64,000 nucleotides of DNA, from positions 806,001 to 870,000 of the forward strand of contig JBBPTG010000003.1 of the NCBI GenBank assembly GCA_038093975.1, written 5' to 3'. The stretch comes from Chalciporus piperatus. Taxonomy: Eukaryota; Basidiomycota; Agaricomycetes; Boletales; Boletaceae. How positions within the stretch are numbered: position 1 is the first letter of the stretch; each line of letters starts with the position of its first letter. Below are positions 29,833-40,954 of the stretch, one piece after another. The position numbers and the translations under genes are program-made. The notes beneath the pieces are model-generated. The model was not told where the DNA came from. It ran no database searches and saw nothing but the letters and a program-made list of their open reading frames with translations.

Positions 29833-31146
29833 ATGTCAGCAGAGTTCTTAGATCAAGAAGATCAAGGTTACAGATCCCCCCCAAGTCACTTCCCTTCCTC
29901 ATCCGAAAGTTCACATCCCACCACTCCCCGTCCCGAATCTCCGATGGCAGATCCCGCTGATCCCACCGCCGCTCTGAAGGCGCTCATTTCAGACAATTCG
30001 GACTCCGTGTCCAAAAAGGTGGCCGACCCTGGGAAATGGGATGGTGACCGCACCAAGTTCCGTTTGTGGTGGGCGCAGGTTAACGCCTGGCAGTCTGTCC
30101 ACACGTGGAAAAACAACAAGGTTCGATGCCTCGCCGTACTCTCACGGTTAGAAGGAAAAGCGGCTGGGTTCGCCCAGATGACAATAGAAAAATGGACTCG
30201 ATATGAACTGCTACCGCCGCCACCAGTAGAAGGCGAACCAGAACCTGATCGAGAACCCCTGGGATTACTAGCATGGCCCACGTGGACAATATTTTCACAT
30301 CTCCTCAAAACATATTTCCAGATTGACGTCCTCGCTCATGAGAGTCTCAGGAAATTGGAAGCATTAAAGCAGGCTGGGAAACCTGTGGACATCTTCCTCC
30401 AGGAGTTTGAATTGTTGAAGGCGGAATCGGAGATTGAAGACGCTCATGCCAAAGAGCTTCTGAAAAAGGCAATAGATTACAAGATCTATTATCAGGCGCA
30501 AATCAACACCAATGTTGATGAGCAGAATCTGACCAACACGATCGATACCTACCGAAAGTTGGGTCGAACTTTCGAACGCATCGTCGTTGAACGCGGTGCT
30601 CCAGTTCGTCAGGCACCCGCGACTGCGCCAAGGCCTTCATCGTCATATCCGTATCTCCCCCCTCGTTATCCAATTGCATCACGTCCGCTCCCACGTCCCC
30701 CCGCTCCATATGCGGTCCCCCGTTTCACTCCCACAGGCACACAGCCTGGTCGTGGAGCCCCGATGGATCTGTCGGCACAGCAAATGCCAAGATCCACCGT
30801 TCGGGGAAACTGTTTCAATTGCGACCAGCCAGGTCATTTTGCAAACGCGTGCCCAAAGCCCCACAGGCCGCGTCAGAGACAAGTTGTTATGTGGGATCCA
30901 TACTCGCAACAATACGTTGAAACTTCCCTGCCGTTTGACAACCGGCAGATGCCCTTCGCAGGTACCATCCCTGCACCCTACCCTTCCCAATCTTCCCCCT
31001 ACCCCGCTGGCCCGTCCACCAGCACAAGTTACATGTCGCACCAAGCGGCATATACCAACCAAGAAGCGGAAGCGTACTGGCACGACCACATTGAATCAGA
31101 AGCCAAGGCACAGGCAGCCGAGGCTTTAAAAGGAAACAGCCAATGA
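29833..31146 (+). CDS. B-1 gag
   Basis: 437 aa. Ser/Pro-rich N-terminus, then the Ty3-type capsid region starting KVADPGKWDGDRTKFRLWW, with NKVRCLAVLSRLEGKAAGFA and KTYFQIDVLAHESLRKLEAL. A proline-rich linker precedes the CCHC knuckle CFNCDQPGHFANAC near residue 335. A long tail follows, rich in Pro, Ser and Tyr. The stop TGA (31144-31146) overlaps an ATG of the pol frame as ATGA, and the slippery heptamer TTTAAAA lies 12 bases upstream of the stop. The frame is uninterrupted although pol is dead, so capsid may still be made. Confidence 0.88.
   Translation: MSAEFLDQEDQGYRSPPSHFPSSSESSHPTTPRPESPMADPADPTAALKALISDNSDSVSKKVADPGKWDGDRTKFRLWWAQVNAWQSVHTWKNNKVRCLAVLSRLEGKAAGFAQMTIEKWTRYELLPPPPVEGEPEPDREPLGLLAWPTWTIFSHLLKTYFQIDVLAHESLRKLEALKQAGKPVDIFLQEFELLKAESEIEDAHAKELLKKAIDYKIYYQAQINTNVDEQNLTNTIDTYRKLGRTFERIVVERGAPVRQAPATAPRPSSSYPYLPPRYPIASRPLPRPPAPYAVPRFTPTGTQPGRGAPMDLSAQQMPRSTVRGNCFNCDQPGHFANACPKPHRPRQRQVVMWDPYSQQYVETSLPFDNRQMPFAGTIPAPYPSQSSPYPAGPSTSTSYMSHQAAYTNQEAEAYWHDHIESEAKAQAAEALKGNSQ
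31125..31131 (+). promoter_or_regulatory. -1 ribosomal frameshift heptamer, family B
   Basis: TTTAAAA read as T TTA AAA in the gag frame, 12 nt before the gag stop; the -1 frame is open into pol. The same site occurs in B-2 at 47478-47472. Confidence 0.7.
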
Positions 31147-34100
31147 GAGAAATGGGTTCTCGGCGGCTCGGACATAGTTTACCAAATGGTTGTATTAGTA
31201 CTACTCCTTGTGTTCCGTTTCAATATAACTTTTCCTCTTCTTCTGAAAGGGCGTCCCTTAGTGGCGTGGCGACAGAAGTAAAACAATTCGTGCTTAATTC
31301 CCTTAAGGTAAATTATTCGAAAAAAGAAATCCCATCAAAAATACATGTAAGGAATCAGAATCGGAAGAACGAGCTGGATCTCGCTATTATCATTATGTAC
31401 GATAAAGGGGAGCAATGGAAGAAAATGGAGTTTGCCGCTCTGTTAGATTCCGGAGCAACCGAAACTTTTATAGATAAATCGTTCTGTGAGCGACATGGTT
31501 TGACACTGGAAGAACTTCCTTTTCCTATTCCAGTGTACAACGCCGACGGCTCAGAGGGAGCGATAGGCGGTGTCACTCACAAGGTTTCGCTTGTTTTGGG
31601 ACACAATGGACATTTTGAGCACATGGACGCTTTTGTTTCTGTACTTGGCACTCATCACATGATCATCGGCTATGATTGGCTTGAGAGGCATAACCCTGAA
31701 ATTGATTGGGTGGCCAAACGAGTACGATTCACACGCTGTACAGATCAGTGTAAAGTAGTCAACTATCATTTGAATCGTTCGTTTTCCATTCGTCGAGTGT
31801 TTGAGGCGGGGCTCACCGAGAAAGTCCCAGTAGAACTCCATGAGTACTTAGACGTCTTTTCAGAACAAGAGAGTGAGCGTATGCCTACCCGAAAGGCGTG
31901 GGACCACGCAATAGATCTCAAGCCTGATTTCGTTCCAAAAAAGGGTCGGGTGATTCCGATGTCCGAACAGGAACTTGATGACGTCAAAAAGTTCATTGAT
32001 AAGGAGTTATCGAAAGAATATCTTCGTCCGTCGAAATCCCCTCAGACATCTCCGGTTTTCTTTATTCCAAAAAAGGACGGTAAAAAGACATTAGTTATGG
32101 ACTATTGATACGTAAATGAGGGAACTGTCAAGAACGCTTACCCTCTTCCCCTCATTTCCGGACTTATCGACCAGCTCAAAGGAGCTGACATGTTTACTAA
32201 AATGGACCTACGTTGGGGATACAATAATGTTAGAATAAAAGAAGGCGACGAATGGAAAGCGGCTTTCGTTACTCCATTTGGCGCTTACGAACCTGTCGTT
32301 ATGTACTTTGGACTTACGAACTCGCCCCCCACATTCCAACAAATGATGAATGATCTATTTAGCGATCTTCATGGGGTTCTTATTATTTATATCGACGATC
32401 TCATGATCTTTACGTTCGGAAAAACTAGAGCAAAGCACTTAGAAATAGTTAAAATCGTATTGCAACGGCTCAGAGAGAACGATCTTTACGTAAAACCAGA
32501 AAAGTGTAGCTTCGCGGTGGATTCCGTAGATTTCTTGGGAATGGTTATCTCCCAGAAAGGCGTAGAGATGGACACCTCAAAGGTGCAGGCTATTTTGGAT
32601 TGGCCGGCGCCAACTCGATTAAAGGGTGTTCAATCCTTTTTAGGATTGGCTAACTTCTATCGACGTTTTATTCAAGGCTTCGCTGACATTGCTCGTCCCT
32701 TAAATGACCTTACCAAAAAGGACACACCATACCGGTGGGGACCGGAGCAACAGCAAGCTTTTGACAAGCTGAAGCAGCAATTCACTACCGCTCCGCTTTT
32801 AGCCTATCCTGACCGCTCTAAAGAAGTCAGAGTAGAAACGGACGCTAGTGATATTGCAACGGGAGCTGTGCTCTCGGTTAAATGCGATGATGGCCTCTGG
32901 AGGCCTTGTGCCTTCATTTCCCATTCCTTTAGTTCTGCTGAGAAGAACTACCCGGTTTATGACAAGGAGCTTCTAGCTGTCATTCGGGCTTTGCAGGAAT
33001 GGAGACATTATCTAATGGGTCGAGAACATTTCGAGATTTGGACTGATCACAAGAATCTCGAATATTGGAAATCTCCCCAAACTCTGAGCCCACGTCAAGC
33101 ACGCTGGAATGCGTTGCTCTCAGAGTATAATTACTCGATTATTTATAAACCGGGTGCTACAAATGGAAGGGCTGATGCTTTATCTCGTCGAGAAGATCAC
33201 GGAGAAGCAGATCCCGACCATAACAAAAATATTACTGTCCTTCCTGCTTCTGTTTTTATTAATACGGTTACTCTTTCTTCACCTATTTACGACGAAATAC
33301 AAAATGAATCAGAAAAAATAAAAAATGATACTCTAGATGGCTTCGTTTTTGACGAGGGGTCTATAGTATTTAAAAATGACAAAAACAAAGTTTTCGTTCC
33401 TATTTCTTTACGTACTAAACTACTCACAATCCTTCATGACTCTCCTATTGGCGGCCATGGTGGCCAAGGACGTACTTTACATCTGGTTACTCGTTATTTC
33501 TCGTGGCCTGGTGTCACAAAGGACGTTAAAACTTACGTAGAACATTGTCAAATGTGCGCCCTCACGAAGGGAAAGTCAACTGCACAAACTGGCAAATTAA
33601 TTCCCCTTCCCGTTCCGAAAGAACCATGGAAGGATATATCTATAGACTTTACTACGGGTTTTCCCAAATCACGTGGCTTTGATGCTATTTGTGTAATTGT
33701 AGATCGCTTCTCTAAAGAAGTAGAGTTTATCGCTTGTAAAAAGACAATTTCTTCGAAAGAATTAGCTATTCTATTTAGAGACAATGTTTGGTGTAGACAC
33801 GGACTTCCCTCTTCGATTGTTTCAGATCGAGGACCGCAATTTGCATCGGAGTTTACTTCACAGCTTTGCACCCTTCTAGGAATAGAACAGAAGCTGTCAA
33901 CCGCTTATCACCCCCAAACCGATGGCCAAACGGAGCGTATGAACTGAGAACTCCAGCAGTATCTCCGCGCTTACGTGGCTAAACGTCAAACGGAATGGGC
34001 TGATTGGTTGAAGATAGCGCAGTTCCATCACAATTCCTCCCTATCCACTGCCACCGGAACGATCCCCTTCGCTATAAAAAAAACTACTTCCCACGCATGG

Positions 34101-34780
34101 GATTCGAAGGCGATTCATCTCCGGCTGGTACATTCTTAGAGAAATGTGGAAAGGCACATAAAGAAGTAGAGCAGGCGTTAGAAGAAACTCAGAACCGGAT
34201 GAAAGAGCAAGCGGACAAGCATCGGTCCGAAGCTCCAGATTATCAAATCGGAGATTTTGTTATGTTATCCACGGACAATCTCAAATTACCTTATCCCTCC
34301 AAAAAGATGACGCAAAATTGGATCGGACCTTATCAGATCACGAAGGTCCTTCCCAATGCAGTCACACTAGACTTGCCCAATTCAATGCATATCCATCCCA
34401 CGGTTAATGTCAAACGGGTCAAACCGGCTCGAGAACCGTTAGAAGGGCAACCGGTCCGTCTTCCGGATCCGGTGATAGTCAACCAAGAAGGAGAAGAAGA
34501 ATACGAGGTGGATTACGTAGTGAAGTCTCAGGTTAAACAAGGACAATTAGAGTACCTGGTTCATTGGAAAGGCTGGGACATATCGGACCGTACATGGGAA
34601 AAGGCAGCGCATTTGTCAAATGCACCTGAAGCTGTCAAAGCTTTTCACAAAAAGCACCCGTCCGCCCCACGTCGAATCAACATGACCATGGGAAATTTTT
34701 CTGCCTTGTTCCAAAAATACGAAAATCTGACAGAGGTTCCTGAGCGCAAGTTGCCGAATCGCCTGGAATGCGATTCCTAG
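31132..34780 (+). pseudogene. B-1 pol (protease, RT, RNase H, integrase, chromodomain), disabled
   Basis: Protease ALLDSGATETFIDKSF is followed by MIIGYDWLERHNPEIDW. RT begins SKSPQTSPVFFIPKKDG; an in-frame TGA at 32106-32108 stands at the R of the conserved DYRY. It continues with FTKMDLRWGYNNVRIKEG, FGLTNSPPTFQQMMND, the catalytic box IIYIDDLMIF, FLGLANFYRRFIQGF, RNase H VRVETDASDIATGAVLS and DKELLAVIRALQEWRHYL. Integrase shows CQMCALTKGKS, SIDFTTGFPKS, VSDRGPQFASEF and AYHPQTDGQTERMN, then a second TGA at 33945-33947 where B-2 has CGA. A one-base loss in an A-run near 34080 shifts the frame. The C-terminus carries the chromodomain EEEYEVDYVVKSQVKQG and YLVHWKGWDISDRTWEK. Normal length would be about 1,200 residues. 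Confidence 0.88.
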
Positions 34781-34791
34781 AGAGGGGATAG

Positions 34792-35246
34792 TGTTATAGT
34801 ATTTAAAAACTTTTCAAACTTTTGCCTACAACGGTATTCGAACTCTGGACTTTGCATACAACTTAGGGGTCAAGCCGGATTCATCTTAATCTGCTCCGGT
34901 AGTCCCTGTAGCATTACGTAAACTATTACATAATCAGGTCACGTGACAAAGGTCTAGACTTAGATGAGTCAGCAATGATGTCATGGCCTAGACCCTAATC
35001 CGTACCTGGTACCTTTTCTTATCTATCGTTCCATTTACCTTATTTATCTTTCCCTTTATGATTTCCTTATTTGGCTGTTGGTCTGTGCGCACTTCTCAAT
35101 AGTATATAAGTAGCCCTGTACTTATCACAGACCCCAGTCTAATCCATTTGTTGCTTCACCGCAATTAAGTTTTAGTACTCAGCATACTCCTTCGCAAGGC
35201 CTAGTGTTGCCTTAAGTCCCCGCCGTGTTGTGACTCAGTCATAACA
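34792..35246 (+). repeat. family B LTR, 3' LTR of B-1
   Basis: 455 bp, apparently identical to the 5' LTR, which implies a recent insertion. Confidence 0.92.
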
Positions 35247-36139
35247 GTAGGGACGGTGTCCATGCTGTTGACTCGTCTCATGAGGGAGATGGGTATGCCT
35301 GCGGAAAAGTATCCGATTAGGACATTGTTATCGGTGATGCCTGATAAGGCGACTTGATTCTGGAAACTCAAAATGAATTCTGGGAGGGAGGGAGAATGCT
35401 CTCCATTCTTGAGAGGTTTCATTCGTTTGGTGGAGCGCCAGGCGACGGCGTTTCCTACGGTGTCGTGGTGTTTGAATGCGGTTTCGAAATCAGTGATAAA
35501 TTGAGCCCAGGTTCCCATTGTGACTGTGGCGCCGGTGATGGCCTTGCGGCGGAAGGTGGCGGCCCAAGTGGCTGCTGATCCTTTGGACATGTAAGATAGC
35601 GCAAAGGTGATCTTCTTGGGGTCGGTGTTGTATACGTCACCATTGACAGTGAGATAGAATTGGATAGAATTCATCCAAGCAGTGCTCTTTTCAAAGGAGC
35701 CATCAAAGGCGTCTGGGGCTCCGATGCGGAGTTTAGTGGGTTTGGAGGATGACATGGGGTTTACAAAGGTAGGGGGTATCTGATACGCTCCTGGTGCAAA
35801 TGCGGGCACGGGAAGGGAAGGAGTGGGGAAAGCTGGGGTTCGTGGGGGAGCAGGCGACACAGGGAACTGTGGAGCTCTTCGGGATATTGGGGTCGGTGAC
35901 GGCGGTGTTGGTGACCTTGGGATGGTTACAGCTGAGGAAAATTCGTGGGAGAGGTGAAGGGTTTCTTCTTGTTCCTCTTGGGTGGTGATTGGTTCGTCGT
36001 AAAGATCCGAGGTGTCGTAGGGGTTAGAGGGATCTTCCTCTTCAGGTGAGCCCGAGTCAGAAGATTCGGGGTTCTGTGGATTAGCGGTCTCTCGTGGGGG
36101 GCCCCAGCGAGAGGTGTCGAGGCGAGGTCGTTGGGAAAT
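35247..36139 (-). CDS. A-1 gag, N-terminal half
   Basis: Open frame from about 36139 to the B-1 insertion. The apparent original start is ATT (36139-36137) in the context CACC-ATT-TCCCAACGACC, where ATG would be expected; no in-frame ATG follows for about 100 codons. The N-terminus is acidic and proline-rich (SSDSGSPEEEDPSNPYDTSD), followed by the Ty3 capsid region KLRIGAPDAFDGSFEKSTAW, NTDPKKITFALSYMSKGSAA, AQFITDFETAFKHHD and LPEFILSFQNQVALSG. The B-1 target duplication GTAGG flanks the break. Confidence 0.75.
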
Positions 36140-36187
36140 GGTGGAGGTCTACAGCGAAGGTAGCCTTCAGGGGTAACTTAGACCTTT

Positions 36188-36656
36188 TGTTACGCTTGTA
36201 CCGGGTAGGTCAAAGCGTAGACACAAAAGCCTAGTCAAAGACAAGGGTTTCAAGGTAGCCCAACGATGGGATGTCCACGTTAAGGCCTAGCGTCCGTTCA
36301 AGAGTGGGACAGTGACTCTCAGAGGGTTCAAGGAAGCGAGGAATGACCAAGCTAGATTGCGTAGGTCTAAGTTAGGGTTACAGGAGGAAACTCGAGGGTT
36401 TATATAAGTGAAGAAACGAGTTAAGGGCAGGCATGGAACAAGTCAGAATATGTAAGAACGAGTCATGACGAATAAGAATGAGTCATGCTCGGTAAGCATA
36501 CGAGTCAGCGATGACGAAGCGTGGAAGATGAAAGAATATTAAGGAATGTTCACTGACTAAAGCAAGGTAAGAAATGGGAGGCCTAGGCAGGACTCGAACC
36601 AGCGACTAGGACTTAGTACAAGGTAATAAGCAAGGAAAGAATGAGTGATCATAACA
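36188..36656 (-). repeat. family A LTR, 5' LTR of A-1
   Basis: 469 bp, same ends as the 3' LTR. Contains the B-box GGTTCGAGTCC at 36600-36590. It abuts the gag of C-1 on its right. Confidence 0.85.
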
Positions 36657-37255
36657 ATCGCCTCATGGACGACTGGAATGATGCCAGACACATTGAACTC
36701 CTCGAGCTGAACACTGATCCAGAGATCACTCATCGGATCTTCATGGCTAAAGGACACTTCGGTGACTATGCCAAATACGTCGACGAGTTATGCCTTCTTG
36801 CTGGAAGAAAACAGCTTATCGCAATGATCAAAACAGGAACCGCAGGGGAAGCCCCACGATACAGATATACCAGCACAGGTACACAACCGGGCCGAGGAGC
36901 TCCAATGGATATAGGTTCTGCCGAGATCGAAGAAGGAGAGATCATGGAAGAAGAGGAAGTGCCATCCGTCGTGAAAGCAGCCACAAGCAATTTCAAAGAG
37001 AAGAAACAAGGAAATTGTTGGAACTGTGGGAAACCGGGACATCCAAAACAGCAATGTCCGGTGCCTAGTACCAAATGCAAGAACTGTGGCTGGTCACGAG
37101 GCGAACACAAATGTGCCTGTAAACTTCAGAAGAGACAAGTGAGAGAACTATCTACCGAATCAAGCACTCTTGAAGGCCGTTCATTTGACGAAATGAAGGC
37201 TTACTTCTACGATATGAAAGATATTGAGATGAAGGGAAAAGGCAAAGCGGCCTGA
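36657..37255 (+). pseudogene. C-1 gag, C-terminal fragment
   Basis: About 200 residues matching the C-2 gag from MDDWSDARHIEL onward (here RLMDDWNDARHIELLEL). Contains the CCHC knuckle CWNCGKPGHPKQQC and the second cysteine group CKNCGWSRGEHKCAC. The open frame ends KGKGKAA-stop. Slippery GGGAAAA at 37234-37240. Confidence 0.85.
37234..37240 (+). promoter_or_regulatory. -1 ribosomal frameshift heptamer, family C (C-1)
   Basis: GGGAAAA read as G GGA AAA, 12 nt before the gag stop. The -1 frame is open without interruption from here through the protease to 37839. Confidence 0.7.
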
Positions 37256-40200
37256 ATAATCTGGGCAAACAGACCACAACTAACTCATTAGGAAAATCTG
37301 TAAACTATTCACACAGTCAAACGGGGTCTCATGTTGATCATGAGCTTGGCCTGGACTCTAGTCAGGTGCTTAATTCCGTTTCCATAATCCGATATCTTTC
37401 TGAAAACCCAGGACCATGTTACATTCACACGACAGATCGAGAATTGAAGTTATCAACTTCTATTGCTTCGCAACGCCTCCCGTCTGCCTTCACACGCGCA
37501 GAAGCGCTTCTTGACTCTGGAGCCAATGCCATCTTTGTTGATCGGAGATGGGCTGATAAAATCAAATTACCCCTCGTACAACTCAGACACCCACTTACGG
37601 TATACAATGTGGACGGAACACATAACTCTGCTGGACAGATAACACACTGTGCGGAGATCGTTATTCATTTCAACGGACATCGTGAGAAGGCCATTGCCGA
37701 AGTCACTGATCTCGGAAAGAATCAGATGATACTAGGATATGCATGGCTGAAGCAACACAATCTGGAGATAGATTGGAACAAAGGGACGGTCCACATGACT
37801 CGTTGTCCTTGCTTGGTCTTGTTCCATCCTATGAGATAAACCGCTGTTCGCACGACAACTTGATGATGAAGAACGAAATTCTCTTCGTCACATTAACGCC
37901 GCAAAGAAGGATGCATCTGAACCGAAAACGGAAAAGACTCCGGAAGAGCTTGTTCCAAAAGAGTATCACAAGTATATTCACCTGTTCAAGAAAAGGGAAT
38001 CTGAACGCATGCCAACCCGTAAGCCATGGGATCACACAATTGATTTGAAAGACACCTACAAGCCGAAAAAGGGTCGTCTAATCCCACTCTCTGTCACCGA
38101 ACAAGAAGAAGTCAGTGCATTCATTGATGATCAGCTCAAGAAAGGATACATTCGCCCTTCAGATTACCGATATCTGAATGAACACACAGTGAAAAACAAT
38201 TACCCGCTACCCCTTATTTCCCAGTTAGTTGATAAACTGAAAGGCGCAAAGATGTTTACCAAAATGGACTTGCTAACATCCGCATCAAGGAAGGTGATGA
38301 ATCTAAAGCCACATTCATGTGCTTCCATGGTGCCTTCGAACCCCTGGTCATGTACTTCGGATTATGCAATTCTCCCGCAACATTCCAGACCATGATGAAC
38401 GACATCTTCTCGGATATGGAAGACACCGTTGTTGTTTACATCGATGACATCATGATTTTTACCAAATCCGATGACCCTGCTGCACATGCCAAGATAGTCA
38501 AGGAAGTTCTTCGTCGTCTAGAAGAGAATGACCTTTTCGTCAAACCAGAGAAATGTGTCTTCCATACCAAAGAAGTAGAATTCTTAGGAATGACAATTAC
38601 TCCTGAAGGAATCAGGATAGATGACGATAAGGTCAAGGCAATTACCGAATGGCCAACTCCGACGAATGTCAAAGGAGTCAGAAGCTTTCTTGGATTAGCA
38701 AACTTCTATCACCGCTTCATTCAGGATTACACCCAAGTGGCTAGACCCTTAAATGACCTTACCAAGAAAGATGTGAAATTCACATGGGAAGATGCACAGC
38801 GGAACGCCTTCAACACGTTGAAGAAGAAGTTCATTACTGCCCCCATACTCGCTTTCCCAGACAATGACAAACGCTTCCGTCTAGAATCGGACACATCTAA
38901 TTATGCCACAGGTGCTGTTCTATCTATAGAACAAGGAGACAAATGGCACCCCATCGCGTTCTCTTCCCACTCGATGTCACCGGAAGAGCGCAACTATCCC
39001 ATTGCGGATAAAGAGATGCTAAGCGTTATCAGAAGTCTAGAACAATGGAGACATTATCTGGAAGGTTTCAAGCATGAGTTTGAAATTTGAAACGATCACG
39101 CAAACCTTCAGTTCTTCATGACTCGGCAAGATCTAAATCGATGCCAAGCACATTGGTCTCAATATCTTAGCCGATTCAATTTCAAATGGGTACACAAAGC
39201 AGGTTTCCAAATGGGAAAAGCTGATGCCTTATCAAGAAGAGAAGATCACGCAATCAGTATTGAAGCAGATAACAAGGCAGTCCTTGTAATACCTCCGGAC
39301 AGAATTGCTACCACGTCAACTGTTCAACTCTCAACCAATTCAGATCTAATCAAGGATAGAATCAGAAAAGCAACCTTCCAAATACGTGAAACAGAAGTCA
39401 TGAAACTCTGTAAAGAGCACAGCATTTGTGAAGAGTCTGATGGAGTTCTGATTGACAAGAAAGAAAGACTATACGTCCCTGAAGAAGAAGATCTCCGCAT
39501 GGAAATTATCCGACTTCATCACGATACACCCGTTGCTGGACACCCCGGATATGAGAAAACAATCAAACTGCTCCAGCGCAGTTACGCCTGGCCAGGAATG
39601 GCTACGCTCGTAAAAGACTATGTCTCACGCTGTGACAGATGTGCACATTTCAAAGGGGTAAACTATGCTCCATCTGGAAAACTTCGCCCCCTTGAAGTTC
39701 TGGACCTTCCCTGGGAGCATATCTCTGCAGATTTCACTACCGATCTGCCACTCTCAAATGGATTCTATTCTGTTCTTGTCGTCGTTGACAGATTCTCCAA
39801 AGAAGTCGAATTCATTCCCTGTAACAAGACAGTCACCGCTCTCGATACCACCCGTCTTTACCTAACCCATGTATGGAAACATCATAGACTTCCTAAAACC
39901 ATCATATCGGACCGAGGTCCACAATTCACATCGCAAGTGATGAAAGACATGTGCAAACATCTTGGCATTACACCTAAACTCTCCACCGCCTTTCATCCGC
40001 AAACTGATGGACAAACTGAACGTATGAATTGAGATCTACAACAGTATCTCCGTCTATTCAAATCAGAAAAACAAGAAGAATGGACTGATTGGTTACCAAC
40101 CACTCAATTCTCATACAACTCAAAGAAGCAAGCTTCTACATCTAAGGCACCTTTCAACGTCACACACACATATTCTCCAAGGATGGAAATAGAGAATTAC

Positions 40201-40770
40201 ACGTCTAAAGCACCCGCTGCGGCAGACTTCGTTGACACGCTTGCCAACACATTGAAAGAAACCAAGGATAACATAATAGAAGCTCAGAAGCGTATGAAGA
40301 CGCAAGCCGACAAACACCGTTCCGACTCACCATCTTACGAGATTGGTCAGAAAGTATGGTTGTCTACAGCTAATCTCCGCCTGGTGCAGAGATCTAAGAA
40401 ACTGTCACCGCGATGGTTGGGCCCTTACGAAATCACAAACCTGATTGGACGGAACGCACTACGTTTGAAGCTTCCTCGTACCATGAAAATTCACCCCGTC
40501 GTTAATGTTTCATGTGTCAAACCATATAAGGACAGGTTACGGAAGCAAACCGTTGATAAACCTGGGCCCGTGATTGTGACAGAAGACAGAGATGATGAAT
40601 ATGAGGTGGACTATATCATTGATTCTCGTTTGCAGGGAACAACCCTGAAATACCTCATGCACTGGAAAGGCTACACAGAATCCGATCGGACATGGGAACC
40701 AAGATCAAATCTCAGAAATGCACAGGATGCATTATGGGAATTCCACAAGATACACCCATCCGCTCCATGA
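37241..40770 (+). pseudogene. C-1 pol, multiply disabled
   Basis: Protease ALLDSGANAIFVDRRW and MILGYAWLKQHNLEIDW are intact; the frame then breaks near 37830. RT has lost about 22 codons between GYIRPS and DYRYLNEH (38160) that C-2 keeps, and a second deletion near 38272 removes RWGYNN and shifts the frame. The catalytic box VVYIDDIMIFT survives. A TGG-to-TGA change at 39088-39090 (FEI-stop-NDHANL) and a CGA-to-TGA change at 40030-40032 (ERMN-stop) are further lesions. Integrase motifs ISDRGPQFTSQV and FHPQTDGQTERMN, and the chromodomain DEYEVDYIIDSRLQG, remain recognisable. Confidence 0.88.
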
Positions 40771-40954
40771 TCACTCTGTATGACTCAGAGTCTATTCGAG
40801 TCACTGTTTCAGCCGTATGACAATCTAACGAGTCAGAAGGACGATGGACAAATCAATTGGTTGGATACCGTGCCGGATACCGAAAGGTATAATAGACTGA
40901 TGTTTTACGGTCTTCATTCCCACGGACTTTCACCCTAAACCACCATCATCACCA

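Larger units (their letters stand above)
28669..35246 (+). mobile_element. Ty3 chromovirus B-1 (family B), complete but defective
   Basis: 6578 bp. LTRs of 455 bp each (28669-29123, 34792-35246) look identical by eye. Perfect 5-bp target duplication GTAGG (28664-28668 and 35247-35251) inside A-1 gag. A PPT-like AGAGAGGGGATAG precedes the 3' LTR. The leader 29124-29832 holds no gene. Gag is open; pol has two TGA codons and a one-base deletion. Confidence 0.92.
22411..36656 (-). mobile_element. Ty3 chromovirus A-1 (family A), with nested insertions
   Basis: Minus-strand element between LTRs of 469-471 bp (36656-36188 and 22881-22411). Removing B-1 (28669-35246) and a solo LTR (26032-26501) leaves gag, pol (protease, RT, RNase H, integrase, chromodomain) and a third ORF. 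The PPT-like run GGGGGTAA directly precedes the 3' LTR. The outer flanks (CTACT left, ATCGC right) are not a target duplication, so the copy may be a recombinant of two insertions. Pol has a frame change between protease and RT. Confidence 0.85.
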
